DNA of 28,759 nucleotides, from positions 155,371 through 184,129 of the forward strand of contig WELB01000096.1 of assembly GCA_009602725.1 (NCBI GenBank), given 5' to 3'. Below the pieces are notes generated by a model, which saw only the letters and a program-made list of their open reading frames with translations, searched no databases and was not told the origin of the DNA. The position numbers and the translations under genes are program-made. The stretch is from Spirogloea muscicola. Its lineage: Eukaryota > Streptophyta > Zygnematophyceae > Spirogloeales > Spirogloeaceae. Below, piece after piece: positions 1 to 10,000 of this stretch (position 1 is the first letter of the stretch; each line of letters opens with the position of its first letter).

Positions 1-2511
1 CCCCCCCCGCCTCCTCCAAGCACCCCCCCAACTTCTCCACCTCCACCTCCAACAACACCCCCTCCCTCTTCCCACCCCAAGTCGCCTCCTCCATCATCTT
101 CCTCACCCCCCCCACCACCTTCATCTCCTCCACCAAACTCCCCTCCTCCAAAGTCACCGCTGCCGCCTCCTACGATCGCACCGCCTGCATTCCCCCCTCC
201 TCCAACACCTTCTCCACCACCACCGGGTACTGATTCACAGAACTTGACATGGTGCATTTGGCAAGCGTGCTGTACTCAAGTGCTTAACACCATCTGCGCG
301 CTTTTCCATCGGCTGCACCTAATATGCTTACTCCTTTGTGCTGCTGCTCAGGGACACGCTGCACAGCGGCCCAAGTGACGATACTGGTGCACACGGCGGC
401 GGACTTCATGAGCAGGGGCAGCTATCCTGCCACTCAGACGGTTGTTTTGTCACTTCAGCAGAACATCACCTTCGCCAGCATGGTGCTGCTCAATGCCAGC
501 TACTCGTGCACAATTGTACAGTCTGCTGCCGGCTCTCGGTACAGGATCTCTGGTGTCCGTGACGACCAGCCCATCCTATACATCAAGGGTGTGCACGACT
601 TCCTCTTCATGGGTGTTGACCTTTATTCAACTGTTACCAACAACTCCAAGTCAGATTGCCCGTTCAAGGTCAACCCCAACATGCAGATCACCTACTGCCC
701 GGCCATGGCAGTCAACCTGTGCGACAATGTCCAGATTGTCCAGAGCGTCATGAATGCAGGGCTGCACGTTTTCCAGATCACCAACTCACTCGTCGACGCC
801 AACGACATCCGCTCACTGGACTGGGCCATCATCCTTGGCGGACCTGGAAACTTCGTCCAGCCAAATTATAAAATCCAGAACAACATGATCAGTAATAATC
901 ACCTCCATGGCTACGTTGTGGGAATCAACTTGGCTTACGGAGCAGTGGGGAACACCGTGATGAATAATTACATTGATGACTTCATCTTTGCTGGTATATC
1001 TCTCGGCAGGGGAGCGCACAACACTGGTGATGGTGAGAGAAGCTGCCATCGCTCACTTATGTCCTCCTATTATTGACTACCACCTAAACTACCACTAGAG
1101 CTGGGTGTCTATCCTGGTCTTCTTCCTTGACTCTAGATCGGTCCATCTCCTTCGTTGCTGATGCAATCTCTTGTACTGTGGCGGTCTGCACAGCCATGTC
1201 CAACGTCGTCAACACCAATATGATTGTCAGCCGTCCAGGCTTTGCCGGTGTCATCCCGGATGCGACTGGCATATATTTTGCAACTCATTGGCTCAATCCT
1301 AGTACGTCCTACTCACCTGACCTTATGCCGTTTTCGCTGATCTTCGATCCTTACAATGTCGTATCCATTCTCCTTACTTGCTGTTGGCTGCTCCTTACTG
1401 GCTCAGAACACTTTGCTGACTTGGCTCTTGCTATCTGCAGACAATACCCTCTCGTGCAACTATGTCCTGGGTGGGAACCAACTTCCTCACTGCCTGTATA
1501 TCGACTTCGCAAGCTCTGGCATCAAGGTTGACGGCATGGTTTGCAATGGGACTGGCAATGGCCTCAAGATGAACACTGGGCACTCCAACATCATCACATC
1601 CCATGTCATTGCTGCCCCCTATCAACAGCCGGGCTATATGTCACCCCAGCTCAACTGGAATTGTGGGGCAGATCCTGGCATCTTCTGGGACCAGACCCGC
1701 AAACAATACTGGGACAACGCGGCCTTCCGAGCTGTAAGTGCTGACAGATCCTGACAAATACAAGCACCCACGGTGTGTCGCCCTGTTGGCTTGTGTGCGA
1801 CATGTGTGGCTTGCTGGTTTACAGCACGAAGAAGGTGTACGATAACAGTCCTCCAGCATCCTCATGACACTGAACTTGGACTTTTTGTTCTTTCCACCAG
1901 CTCTACCCCTGGATGACTGATTTCTGCACAATCACTACCATCAATGGAACCAACTGCAACGATCCAATGGGTTACAACAACACATTCAATGCAAAGACGA
2001 CAGGCAACTGCTCGGGCATGCCCACAAAGAATATCTGGCAGGTCAGCTTGCTGTGCCGTTTAACAAAGCTAAAGCAGTCCAAGAAGAGCACGTCTTCATA
2101 ACCCCCATGTGGCCTGGCCCTACATCCAATGAAGCTCATCATGTCAAATGTCAATCCGTTGTGCATTGTACTTAGCTCAATCTGAGATGTGTGCTTTTAT
2201 GCCTCCAGTCTGCAGTTGTGGCCTCTGTGTCCAAACACGTGCCTGAACTCTACGGAGTAGCGCAACTGCCAGCGCTGCCGCTGCTGAACACTATCACCTA
2301 CCAGTACTACGCGGGCAAGAATGTCTCTGATGCTGTGACCAAGTACAATCTACAATTCAATGACTACCAAAACACTGACTTTGGCCTCCAACCATCGTCC
2401 CCCATATACCAGGCTTACCCTGCATGGCGCTCCTGTCCAATAGCTGACACAGCCCCCAAGAACTTTCCTGCCTCTTACTACCTCGACCGCTTTGCCAGTG
2501 ATAGCCAATAA
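1..2511 (+). CDS. Secreted proline-rich / parallel beta-helix protein, copy 1 (5' partial)
   Basis: Exons deduced: <1-226, 352-1032, 1194-1301, 1441-1733, 1901-2041, 2209-2511 (TAA), giving at least 583 residues. The first 75 residues are almost only Pro, Ser and Thr in SPPPP-like runs, as in hydroxyproline-rich algal wall proteins. The rest is rich in Asn and Gly, with turns such as NNMISNNHLHGY and GNTVMNNYIDD that resemble parallel beta-helix (pectin-lyase-like) rungs, many N-x-S/T sites and conserved cysteines. All introns are GT-AG and sit at the same places and phases as in the complete copy at 7074-10487. The signal-peptide exon lies to the left of the window. It is probably a cell-wall or extracellular-matrix glycoprotein; an enzymatic activity on polysaccharide is possible but no catalytic motif was recognised. 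Confidence 0.8.
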
Positions 2512-3264
2512 CGCCTTCCTGCAGCGTAGCTAGCTAGGAAAGTGCATACGCCCCTAGCTTGGTGTCCACGTCTTAGGCAGATAAACTTGCTATGCTGTCA
2601 AAGACTTTCCCGGCAACAAGGGGCTTGATTGTTTCCACACTACAAATAGACTGGTACAAGCAACACGTAGAAGGCTTAGGCCAGTATCCAAGCTAGCTCA
2701 AGAGATGATGAGAAAAAGTCCCGAGTCCAACAACTTGAGACTGCCAGCTTGGTTATTGGCCTTGGACCTTTGAAAGTAAGCTCCACTTGCGTCACCCGCA
2801 AGAGATTGCAACAATCAAAAACTTCATAAATTTTGTCATGCAAGTGCACACTTCACTGATCCCTCAGTCATTATAACAACATTTCTTTCATTCTCATCAT
2901 CAGTGAGTACAATCCAACTTGTCATATCACAGATGCACCATCTAAAAGTTGAACGCCAATATGCCCTCGTGATCACATGGTAAATATCTCATTTGGCTAT
3001 GAAAACTATCAGTTGAATGTCGTCCCAGCTTGTGCTTCTGATTGCATTGGCATACTCCGACTTGGAATCTCGATCTTTTCAAGAGCCAACTCACAAAACA
3101 TATACTCATCAGACAATAAAGCATGCACATGATGGAAGTATGCAAGAACAGATCGTTGATAGTTCTCCACTGCAAACAAATTCAGATGATGTGTCTGAAA
3201 TACTGGAACTTATAAGCAACACTGTCGACGTATATCTTCCCAGGTATGTGAGTGGCAAACAGTC
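2512..3264. other. 3' flank of beta-helix copy 1, duplicated downstream of copy 2
   Basis: No gene seen. From the stop codon to about 3235 the sequence is alignable by eye to 10488-11205: shared blocks include TAGCTAGCTAG near the stop, CCCCTAGCTTGG, TTCCCGGCAACAAGG, GGCTTAGGCCAGTATCCAAG and TTGTCATGCAAGTGCACA. It is AT-richer than the genes and probably contains the 3' UTR and intergenic spacer of the ancestral gene. Confidence 0.7.
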
Positions 3265-3499
3265 TTGTTAACACTTACATGGTGTTGGACTTACATGTTG
3301 TTAGGATAGTCGTGGGCAAATTTTCTGGAACTTGCCCAGGTCCTTTGGCCGCTATCCCCGTGCCGGAGGGTACGTGCCGCCCTGGCACCGTGCTACTCTC
3401 GATCCGTCCAGGCTCGTGCTGGTGGCCTCGCATGCTCCCGGCATCCTCGGCCCACACATGCTCACCGGCAGGCGTGGGACCAGACGCCCCCGGCGGCAT

Positions 3500-3590
3500 G
3501 TTCGGCCGCGGCCATGCTCAGCCATGCCCGGCCTCGGCCATGCTTAGGCGGTATGCTCTGCCGCGGCCATGCTCGGCGCCATGGCGGCTG
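3500..3590 (+). repeat. Degenerate GGCCATGCTCGGC minisatellite in left arm
   Basis: Several imperfect copies of a short unit around GGCCATGC lie here, as in GCGGCCATGCTCAGCCATGC and CTCGGCCATGCTTAGGCGG. The same unit, inverted, fills about 4990-5125 of the right arm (GCCGAGCATGGCC), so it was part of the element before the two arms diverged. Confidence 0.6.
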
Positions 3591-4109
3591 CTGGAGACAG
3601 CTCGTAGTTCCCTCGTCAGGCACGCTCCTTGCGGGCGAGCCTTGGGGCGAACCCCATACATCCTGGAGGGAGGGAGAAGCGCAAGAGGTGCAGAGCAGAG
3701 AAAGACCCAACCGGAGGTTGGGGACTCAGTGAGGTCTGAGAGAGGCGCAGCTCTGCTGCTGCCTGCTGCTCTGAATCGCTGCCGCGCGGCTCGTGGCCGG
3801 CTCGCTTTGGGGACCTTGGCGGCGTCCGCTGGCAAGTCTGCAGCGAGTACCCAGGAGGTGGAGCTGGTGCCTAACGGCAGCGCCACAGGGCAAGTCTCCC
3901 GCTGTGCCGGAGTGTTTCCTCGTGGCGGGTAATTCAACCTAGATCCCCCACGCACTCCATCCTAGAAAGGACGCAGTTGGCTCTAATGTGCCTGTTAATG
4001 ACCGAACGCTACACTAAGCTGGTATTCCGGTCCTGCTTGAGACCCTTTCACCGGACCCAGTGGCCCATTCAACAACAGATGGTGGGCCTCATCCAATCTG
4101 GGCAGACAT

Positions 4110-4195
4110 CCAGGCCTTATCCACCTCAACCAAAGGGGGCGAAGGCTGTGAAAAGCCAGCCCGAAAAGACTGGACAACGTCCGAGGGGGCCGAAA
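4110..4195 (-). mobile_element. Diverged LINE 3' hairpin fragment in centre of inverted repeat
   Basis: The minus strand reads GGCCCCCTCGGACGTTGTCC, then CGGGCTGGCTTTTCACAGCC and CCCCCTTTGG. It is closely similar to 17128-17192 on the plus strand. It has the GGCTG..CAGCC hairpin of the LINE 3' ends with a different loop, which marks a separate subfamily. Confidence 0.55.
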
Positions 4196-4552
4196 GAACA
4201 CACAGTTTAGTTAAGTACCACGAAGGATGGTCACTCATGGCCTCCATACATGCAATTAGAAAGCCGTGAGAGAAAGAGACTCAGTAGGGGGCGATGGCTG
4301 TGTAGCGCTCGGTCTCTAACTGGGAGGTCAGAGCCGAATGCGTCCTTTTTAGGTTTGAGTGCTGGGGGGATTTAGAAAAACCACCCGCCACGAGAAGCAC
4401 TCCGGCACAACGAAAGACTTGCCCTATGGCGCTGCCGCTAGGCAGCAGCTCCACCTCCGGGCACTAGCTGCAGACTTGCCTCTATCGGGACGCCGCCAAG
4501 GTCCCTACAGCAGAGCCGGCAACGACTTTGGCGCCGCAGCGGTCTACAGTAG

Positions 4553-4802
4553 AAGAAGAAAGTGCTCGCCCATTGAGAATAGGGGCTGGAAAAGCCAGCT
4601 CAAAAAAGAATGAACAGAGTACGAGAAGGGGGCCAGGGGAAGCGCTAAGAAAAACAAGCACACAGAGAAACAAAGCAGCTACGAATCACTCAGTAACCTC
4701 TGCTAAGCAGCCGCAGGTCGGAGATGCTAGGCTCGTGGAAGTGGGTCCCCTGGCCAGAGCCAGAGGCAGCAGCGAGGGCTCTGCCGGCACGAAGATAGCA
4801 GG
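4553..4802 (-). mobile_element. 5'-truncated LINE tail nested in right arm of inverted repeat
   Basis: Read on the minus strand this is the end of the LINE ORF (GRALAAASGSGQGTHF, then LRLLSRGY and TGA), the 3' UTR with CCTGGCCCCCTTCTCGT, the GGGCTGG/CCAGCCC hairpin, and the terminal GGGCGAGCACTTTCTTCTT. It interrupts sequence that is continuous in the left arm of the inverted repeat, so it inserted after that element was in place. Confidence 0.8.
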
Positions 4803-5304
4803 CAGCAGCAGGGCTGCGCCGCTCTCGAGCTTCACTGAGTCCCCGACCTCCAGTCGAGTCTCTCTCTGCTCTACACGTCCTGTGCTTCGCCTTGCCACCG
4901 TCTCTCTAGGGTGTATGGGGGTCGCCCCACGGCTCGCCCGCGAGGAGCGTGCCTGACGAGGGAACCACGAGCTGTCTCCAGCAGGCGCCATCGCGCCGAG
5001 CCTGGCCACGGCAGAGCATGCCGCCAAGCATGGCCGAGGCCGAGCATGGCCGAGTGTGGCGGCGGCAGCACAGGCTGCCGGGGGCGTCCGGGCCCACGCA
5101 TGCCGCCGAGCACGTGTGGGCCAAGCATGCTGGGAGCATGTGAGGCCACTTCGGACGAGCCTGAACGGACGACAACAGCGGCACGGCACGGGGCTAACGG
5201 CCAAAAGACCTGGGCAGATTCCGTAGAACTTGCCCACAACCATTTGAACACCACGTAAGCGGTAACAACAATGTTTGGCGCTCATGTACCTGGGATCGTT
5301 GCAC

Positions 5305-5360
5305 TGTGGTAGGTCAGTCCAGGCTGGCTTTTCCAGCCCCTATCCTCAATGGGAGAGCAC
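5305..5360 (+). mobile_element. LINE 3' terminal fragment
   Basis: Only the terminal hairpin (GGCTGGCTTTTCCAGCC) and the CTCAATGGGAGAGCACTTTCT end remain. It is followed by a short inverted partial copy of the hairpin (GGCCAGCCCGGAGC at about 5400). Confidence 0.6.
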
Positions 5361-5449
5361 TTTCTCCAGGGAAAAGAAGGATGAACGAAGGTGTGAGAGG
5401 CCAGCCCGGAGCAAGGGCCTGAGTAACCACTTCGTGGGTACTAACGTCA

Positions 5450-5617
5450 CACTGCTACCTGCGGCTGCTTAGCAAGGGTTACTGAGTTTCCCGTTCCGTC
5501 GTCTTGTGTCTAGCTGTGTCAATTCTCTTGTAGGCCTCTTTTTGGCTCTTTGGAATTTGTCCATTTTTGTCGGGCTGGGCTCTGCCAGCCCCTCTTCTCT
5601 ATGGGCGCGCACTTTCG
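5450..5617 (+). mobile_element. 5'-truncated LINE 3' end
   Basis: Begins near CTGCGGCTGCTTAGCAAGGG (last codons of the LINE ORF, then TGA), continues with a diverged 3' UTR that includes TTTGGAATTTGTCCATTTTT, the hairpin GGGCTGG-GCTCTG-CCAGCCC and the TCTATGGGCGCGCACTTTC end. It is non-coding apart from the last few codons. Confidence 0.65.
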
Positions 5618-5639
5618 TCTACCTTGGCCCCCTTAGCAT

Positions 5640-5762
5640 GGGGCTCCATGTAACGTAGCCCCACTCTTTGCACTAGCATTTGCCTGAACAATTTTTGGCC
5701 TGGATTGGCCACCCTCTCATTTCATGCGCACAGCGCCCCTTCTCCCACTCGCGCTCCAGAAG
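5640..5762 (+). repeat. Dispersed repeat X, copy 1
   Basis: The block from GTAGCCCCACTCTTTGCACT through GCCTG.ACAAT, GGCC.CCC.TCATTTCA and GCGCAC.GCGC also occurs at about 17535-17640 on the plus strand. Unit borders and identity are unknown; it may be the 5' flank or an internal part of another LINE subfamily. Confidence 0.55.
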
Positions 5763-5764
5763 AA

Positions 5765-5835
5765 GCGCGGCCAGATTGACCGGTGGCTGGGAAAGGCCAG
5801 CCCAAAGGAATGGACAAGGTCTGAGGGAGCCTGAG
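5765..5835 (-). mobile_element. LINE subfamily B 3' tail (minus)
   Basis: The minus strand reads GCTCCCTCAGACCTTGTCC, TTTGGGCTGGCCTTTCCCAGCC, ACCGGTCAATCTGGCCG and CTTCTTCT. It matches 16588-16665 on the plus strand almost base for base. Sequence further upstream on the minus strand (to about 5990) may be its diverged body. Confidence 0.65.
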
Positions 5836-5999
5836 TGCGAACGACTCCAGAGCCTCGAGCCGGACACGGCTCGCAACGGCGCCCCCCCCCCAAACGGCAC
5901 CATGCCGGCAGCCACCCGAGCTCTGCTGCGGCGATGGCCGCCATGGCTTCGGCGGCCGCCCTTGCCTGGCCCCGATACCTCAATCGGAGAGCCTGGACC

Positions 6000-6288
6000 C
6001 GATCTAAGGTCCAAGCTTTACGCCTCCTAGGGGTTCTCTGGCCCCTAGGATCCCACGCTTTGCACCTGCGGGCCGGCAGAGCCCTCGCTGCTGCCTCTGG
6101 CTCTGGACAGGGGACCCACTTCCAGGAGCCTAGCGCCTCTGACCTGAGGCTGCTTAGCAGGGGTTACTGAGTGATCCGTAGCTGCTTTGAGTGCTTGTTT
6201 TTCTTAGCGCTTCCCCTGGCCCCCTTCTCGTTGTTGATTCTTTTGTGGGCTGGCTTTTCCAGCCCCTATTCTCAATAGGCGAGCACTT
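6000..6288 (+). mobile_element. 5'-truncated LINE 3' end (subfamily A)
   Basis: From about 6059 the frame encodes LHLRAGRALAAASGSGQGTH, then ...LRLLSRGY and TGA at 6168-6170, followed by the 3' UTR and the hairpin GGGCTGG-CTTTT-CCAGCCC (6247-6265), ending in GGCGAGCACTTTCTTCT. Between 6000 and 6058 lies sequence not found in the fuller element at 14159-15823, including a perfect small palindrome. Confidence 0.8.
6025..6050. repeat. Perfect 9-bp inverted repeat
   Basis: TCCTAGGGG (6025-6033) and CCCCTAGGA (6042-6050) are separated by 8 nt, enough to form a stable hairpin or cruciform. It lies at the 5' truncation border of the LINE fragment. Function unknown. Confidence 0.6.
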
Positions 6289-6362
6289 TCTTCTGGGCTT
6301 AGGGCTTACGCAGGCTCCGTAGGATGTGTGTTGAGGCTGGCCCTTCGAGGCAAGGCCAGCCC

Positions 6363-6475
6363 AAAGAGAATAGGGGCTGGAAAAGCCAGCCCAAAAAGAA
6401 TGGACAAAATCCAAAGAGCTACAGGAGAATCACTCAGTAACCTCTGCTAAGCAGCCGCAGGTCGGAGATGCTAGG
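6363..6475 (-). mobile_element. Short LINE 3' end facing the preceding one
   Basis: On the minus strand it starts with CTAGCATCTCCGACCTGCGG, ends the ORF (LRLLSRGY, TGA), has a shortened 3' UTR (CTCTTTGGATTTTGTCC) and the hairpin, then CCCCTATTCTC. It points towards the plus-strand copy ending at 6288, leaving two convergent 3' ends about 75 bp apart. Confidence 0.7.
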
Positions 6476-7073
6476 ATGGGGCGCGGGCTCCCGTTTCCTG
6501 ATAATCGCACACCACCGATAGCTAGCCCGGTTGTCGTCTAGGCGCCGTCGCCAAGGCCCACCGCGTGGACGACAAATGAAACCGCCGGCGGCCGCCGACG
6601 TACCCCTACCCTCTCACATCCCGCCGGCCGGCACCTCCGGCCCCCCGCCCACGTGCGCCCTACTGACGTTCTGGCGGCAGCCAAGTCAGCACGATCTACG
6701 CATATCGGACGGCTCGCAAGGTCTCCAGCCGCCTCGGAGAGGATCCTTCGGCGGGCTGCACGCGTGCGGGCGTGCGTGGGCCGGCGGCTTCGCAGGTGCA
6801 ATCAACAGAGGGTGACGGTGAGAAGCCGCCAGGACAAAGAGTAGCCGCCAAAGGTGCGCTCATAAAGTGTGGGCCCCACGACCGCTCCCGGCCTCGCGGA
6901 AAGAAAGACTCACGGCGCTCTCCTCCACCGCTTGGAATCCTCGCCTTCCTTCACCCCCTCCTTTGATGAGTGGCTCCAGCTGCAGGCAGCTCCACTTGCA
7001 GTCCCCACTCCCCCGCCCACTAGCTCGTTCCACCGCTCCTCCCCGGCAGCAGTGAGGCGGGCAGGCCATCGCC
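6476..7073 (+). promoter_or_regulatory. Presumed promoter / 5' UTR of beta-helix copy 2
   Basis: GC-rich, gene-free sequence between the last LINE fragment and the start codon at 7074. No clear TATA box or repeated motif was identified. The close proximity of a LINE end (6475) means that at most about 600 bp of native upstream DNA remains. Assignment is by position only. Confidence 0.4.
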
Positions 7074-10000
7074 ATGGCCAAGCGCAGCTCCGGACCCCGA
7101 CGCTCGGGCTCCGCGCCGCCCGGAGCGGCTGCTGTCGCCCCCGGCTCGCTTGCCGGGCTTCTCGTGCTGCACGCCCTCGCCGTCGCGACACTGGTGCCAG
7201 GTGAGTGCCCCTTCGGCCTGGTGGTCGAGCAGGGTGGTCGAGCAGGGTCGCGAGCGCCTTAACAGAGCTTGCTCCGAGACACACCTTACCTTTGCATGAT
7301 CAGCGTGAGCTGAGGGCGACTGCTCAGCTTAAGGCGAAGCAGGAGGTGACCGAGCCAAGACTGTGCTGAACAACACACCAAGACTGTCCTGATCGTCGAC
7401 GAGGGGATTGGACAGCAGCTTCTGCACAGAGATGCTGTTGTTGGTCAAGTCTCGCGCGAGTGCGTAGAGCTGCTGGACCGGCCTGCCGCTGAGAGAGACC
7501 GAGTGGCGATTGATGAGCATAGCTACCATTATCCGACTCTGCCTCGAATCGACAGAATCTCTGCTCTGCGCAAAATGACGTTTTGCTACCATGCTTGTTG
7601 CTGGCAGCCACTGTAGCGGCGCGCCCCCCACCAATGGCCCCGCACAAAGTTGTGCCACCAAGTCCCCCCCCACCCTCTCCTCCCCCTCCCTCACCTTCCC
7701 TTCCATTGATTTCCACGCCGCCTCCTGCCTCACATCCTCCACCCAATTCTATATTTTCTCTTCTACATTTCCCTCTCCCACTTCCCCTGCCGCCTCTCCC
7801 ACTTCCCCTGCCGCCTCTCCCACTTTTCCTGCCGCCGCCTCCTGCCTCACCTCCTCCACCTCGTCCTCCCCCTCCTTTGCCTCCTTCTTCCCCACCTCCC
7901 CCTCCACCTCTCAATTCCCCACCGCCACCTACTTCACCTCCTCCGCCACCTCCCTCCCCCTTGGTTTCCCCACCACCCCCCTCGCTTCCTCCAAACACTC
8001 CCCCCACTTCTCCTCCTCCACCTCTCCAAACGCCCCCTCCCTCTCCACCCCCCACGTCGCCCACTCCATCATTCTCCTCACCTTCCCCCCCACCACCTTC
8101 ATCTCCTCCACCACATCCCCCTCCTCCCAAGTTCCCATCACTGCCGCCCCCTCCTTCAACACCTTCTCCACCACCACCAGGTACTAAGTTACAGAACAAA
8201 ACAAACAATCAACAATACAAGCATGGTGCATTGGCAAGCCTTCTGCACTCAAGTGCTTAACACCATCTGCGCGCTTTTCCATCGGCTGCACCTAATATGC
8301 TTACTCCTTTGTGCTGCTGCTCAGGGACACGCTGCACAGCGGCCCAAGTGACGATACTGGTGCACACGGCGGCGGACTTCATGAGCAGGGGCAGCTATCC
8401 TGCCACTCAGACGGTCGTTCTGTCGCTTCAGCAGAACATCACCTTTGCCAGCATGGGGCTGCTCAATGCGAGCTACTCATGCACAATCGTGCAGTCTGCT
8501 GCTGGCTCTCGTTACAGTATCTCTGGTGTCCGTGACGACCAGCCCATCCTGTACATTAAGGGCGTGCACGACTTCCTCTTCATGGGTGTTGATCTCAATG
8601 CAACTGTGACCAACACCTCCACATCAACTTGCCCGTTCAAGGTCAACACCAACATCCAGATTACCTACTGCCCGGCCATGGCAGTCAACCTGTGCGACAA
8701 TGTCCAGATTGTCCAGAGCGTCATGAATGCAGCACTGCACGTCTTCCAGAGTAACAACTCACTCGTCGACTCCAACGACATCCGCTCACTGGACTGGGCC
8801 GTCATCCTTGGCGGACCTGGAGGCTACGTCATGCCAAATTTTACCCTCCAGAACAACACAGTCAGTAACAACTACCTTCATGGCTACATTGTGGGAATCA
8901 ACTTGGCTTATGGAGCAGTGGGGAACACCGTGATTAATAACTACGTTGATGACTTCACCTTTGCTGGTATATCTGTCGGCAGGGGAGTGCACAACACTGG
9001 TGATGGTGAGAGAAGCTGCCCTCACCGACATTTGTTCTCCTAGATATTGACTACTGACTAGCTCACCGCTATGGCTGGGTTTCTATCCTGATCCACTCCC
9101 TTGCCCCTAAATTGGTCCATCTCCTTCATTGCTGACGCTATCTCTTGTACTGTGGCGGTCTGCACAGCCATGTCCAACATCGTCAACAACAATTTGATTG
9201 TCAGCCGTCCAGACTTTGAAGGTGTCCTCCCGGATGCCGGTGGCATATACTTCGCAATTCATTGGATCAATCCTAGTGCGTTTTCCTCACCACACATTAT
9301 GCTTTCTTTCGCTGATCACTGATCCTCTCAATGTCGTATCCACCCTCCTTACTTGCTGTTGGCTGTTCCTTACGGGCACAGGACACCTAGCTGACTTGGC
9401 TCTTGCTATCTGCAGACAATTTTCTGTCGTGCAACTATGTCTTGGGTGGGGGACAAGTTCCCCATTGCCTTTACATCGACTTCGGAAGCTCTGGCATTGA
9501 GGTTGACGGCCTGGTTTGCGTTGACGTTGCCAATGGCCTCAAGATGAACACTGGGCACTCCAACATCATCACATCCCATGTCATTGTTGCCTTTCAACAT
9601 CCGGGCTACATGGCAGACCAGGTCATCTTCAATTGTGGCGCTGATCCTGGCAGCTTCTGGGATCAGAGACGCCAATTGTACTACGACAGCGCGGCCTTCC
9701 AAGCTGTAAGTGCTGACAGATCCTGACAAGTACAAGCACCCGCGGTGTGTCGCCCTGTTGGCTTGTGTGACTTGTGTGGCTTGCTGGCTTAAAGTACGTA
9801 GGACTTGCACATTAACAATCTTCCAGCATCCTCATGACACTGAACTTGGACTTCATTCTTTCCACCAGCTCTATCCCTGGCTAACTGATTTCTGCTCCAT
9901 CACAACCATCAATGGAACCAACTGCAATGATCCAATGGGTCACAACAACACATTGAATGCAACAACGACAGGCAACTGCTCGGGCATGCCCACAAACAAC

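Larger units (their letters stand above)
3265..5272. mobile_element. Long inverted repeat (foldback-like element)
   Basis: The left arm (about 3265-4016, plus strand) and the right arm (about 5272-4301, read on the minus strand) are the same sequence in opposite orientation. Shared blocks in order are TTGTTA..CTTAC.TGGTGTT, GTGGGCAA, GCCCAGGTC.TTTGGCCG, GCTGGAGACAGCTCGT, TTCCCTCGTCAGGCACGCTC, GGGGACTCAGTGA, GGGACCTTGGCGGCGTCC, GGTGGAGCTG.TGCCTA, and GACCGA.CGCTACAC at the inner end. A 0.28 kb centre (4017-4300) separates the arms. The right arm is interrupted by a LINE tail at about 4553-4802. No protein-coding gene is convincing. It may be a foldback DNA transposon or two inverted copies of an unknown element; no transposase is present. 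Confidence 0.65.

Noticed and set aside
3252-3955. Overlapping open frames on both strands inside the inverted repeat
   Set aside because: High GC and few stops; the corresponding frames are not kept in the other arm and no motif is seen.
3265-5272. LTR retrotransposon with two LTRs
   Set aside because: The two copies are inverted, not direct, and no gag, protease or integrase lies between them.
4553-6475. Regularly recurring GGCTGG..CCAGCC hairpins as a CRISPR array or bacterial terminators
   Set aside because: Spacing is irregular, orientation varies, and each hairpin is part of a LINE 3' end; the window is eukaryotic.
7324-8208. Minus-strand open frame of 294 codons, glycine-rich
   Set aside because: It is the exact antisense of the proline-codon exon of the beta-helix gene; the length comes from the lack of G on the plus strand, not from selection.
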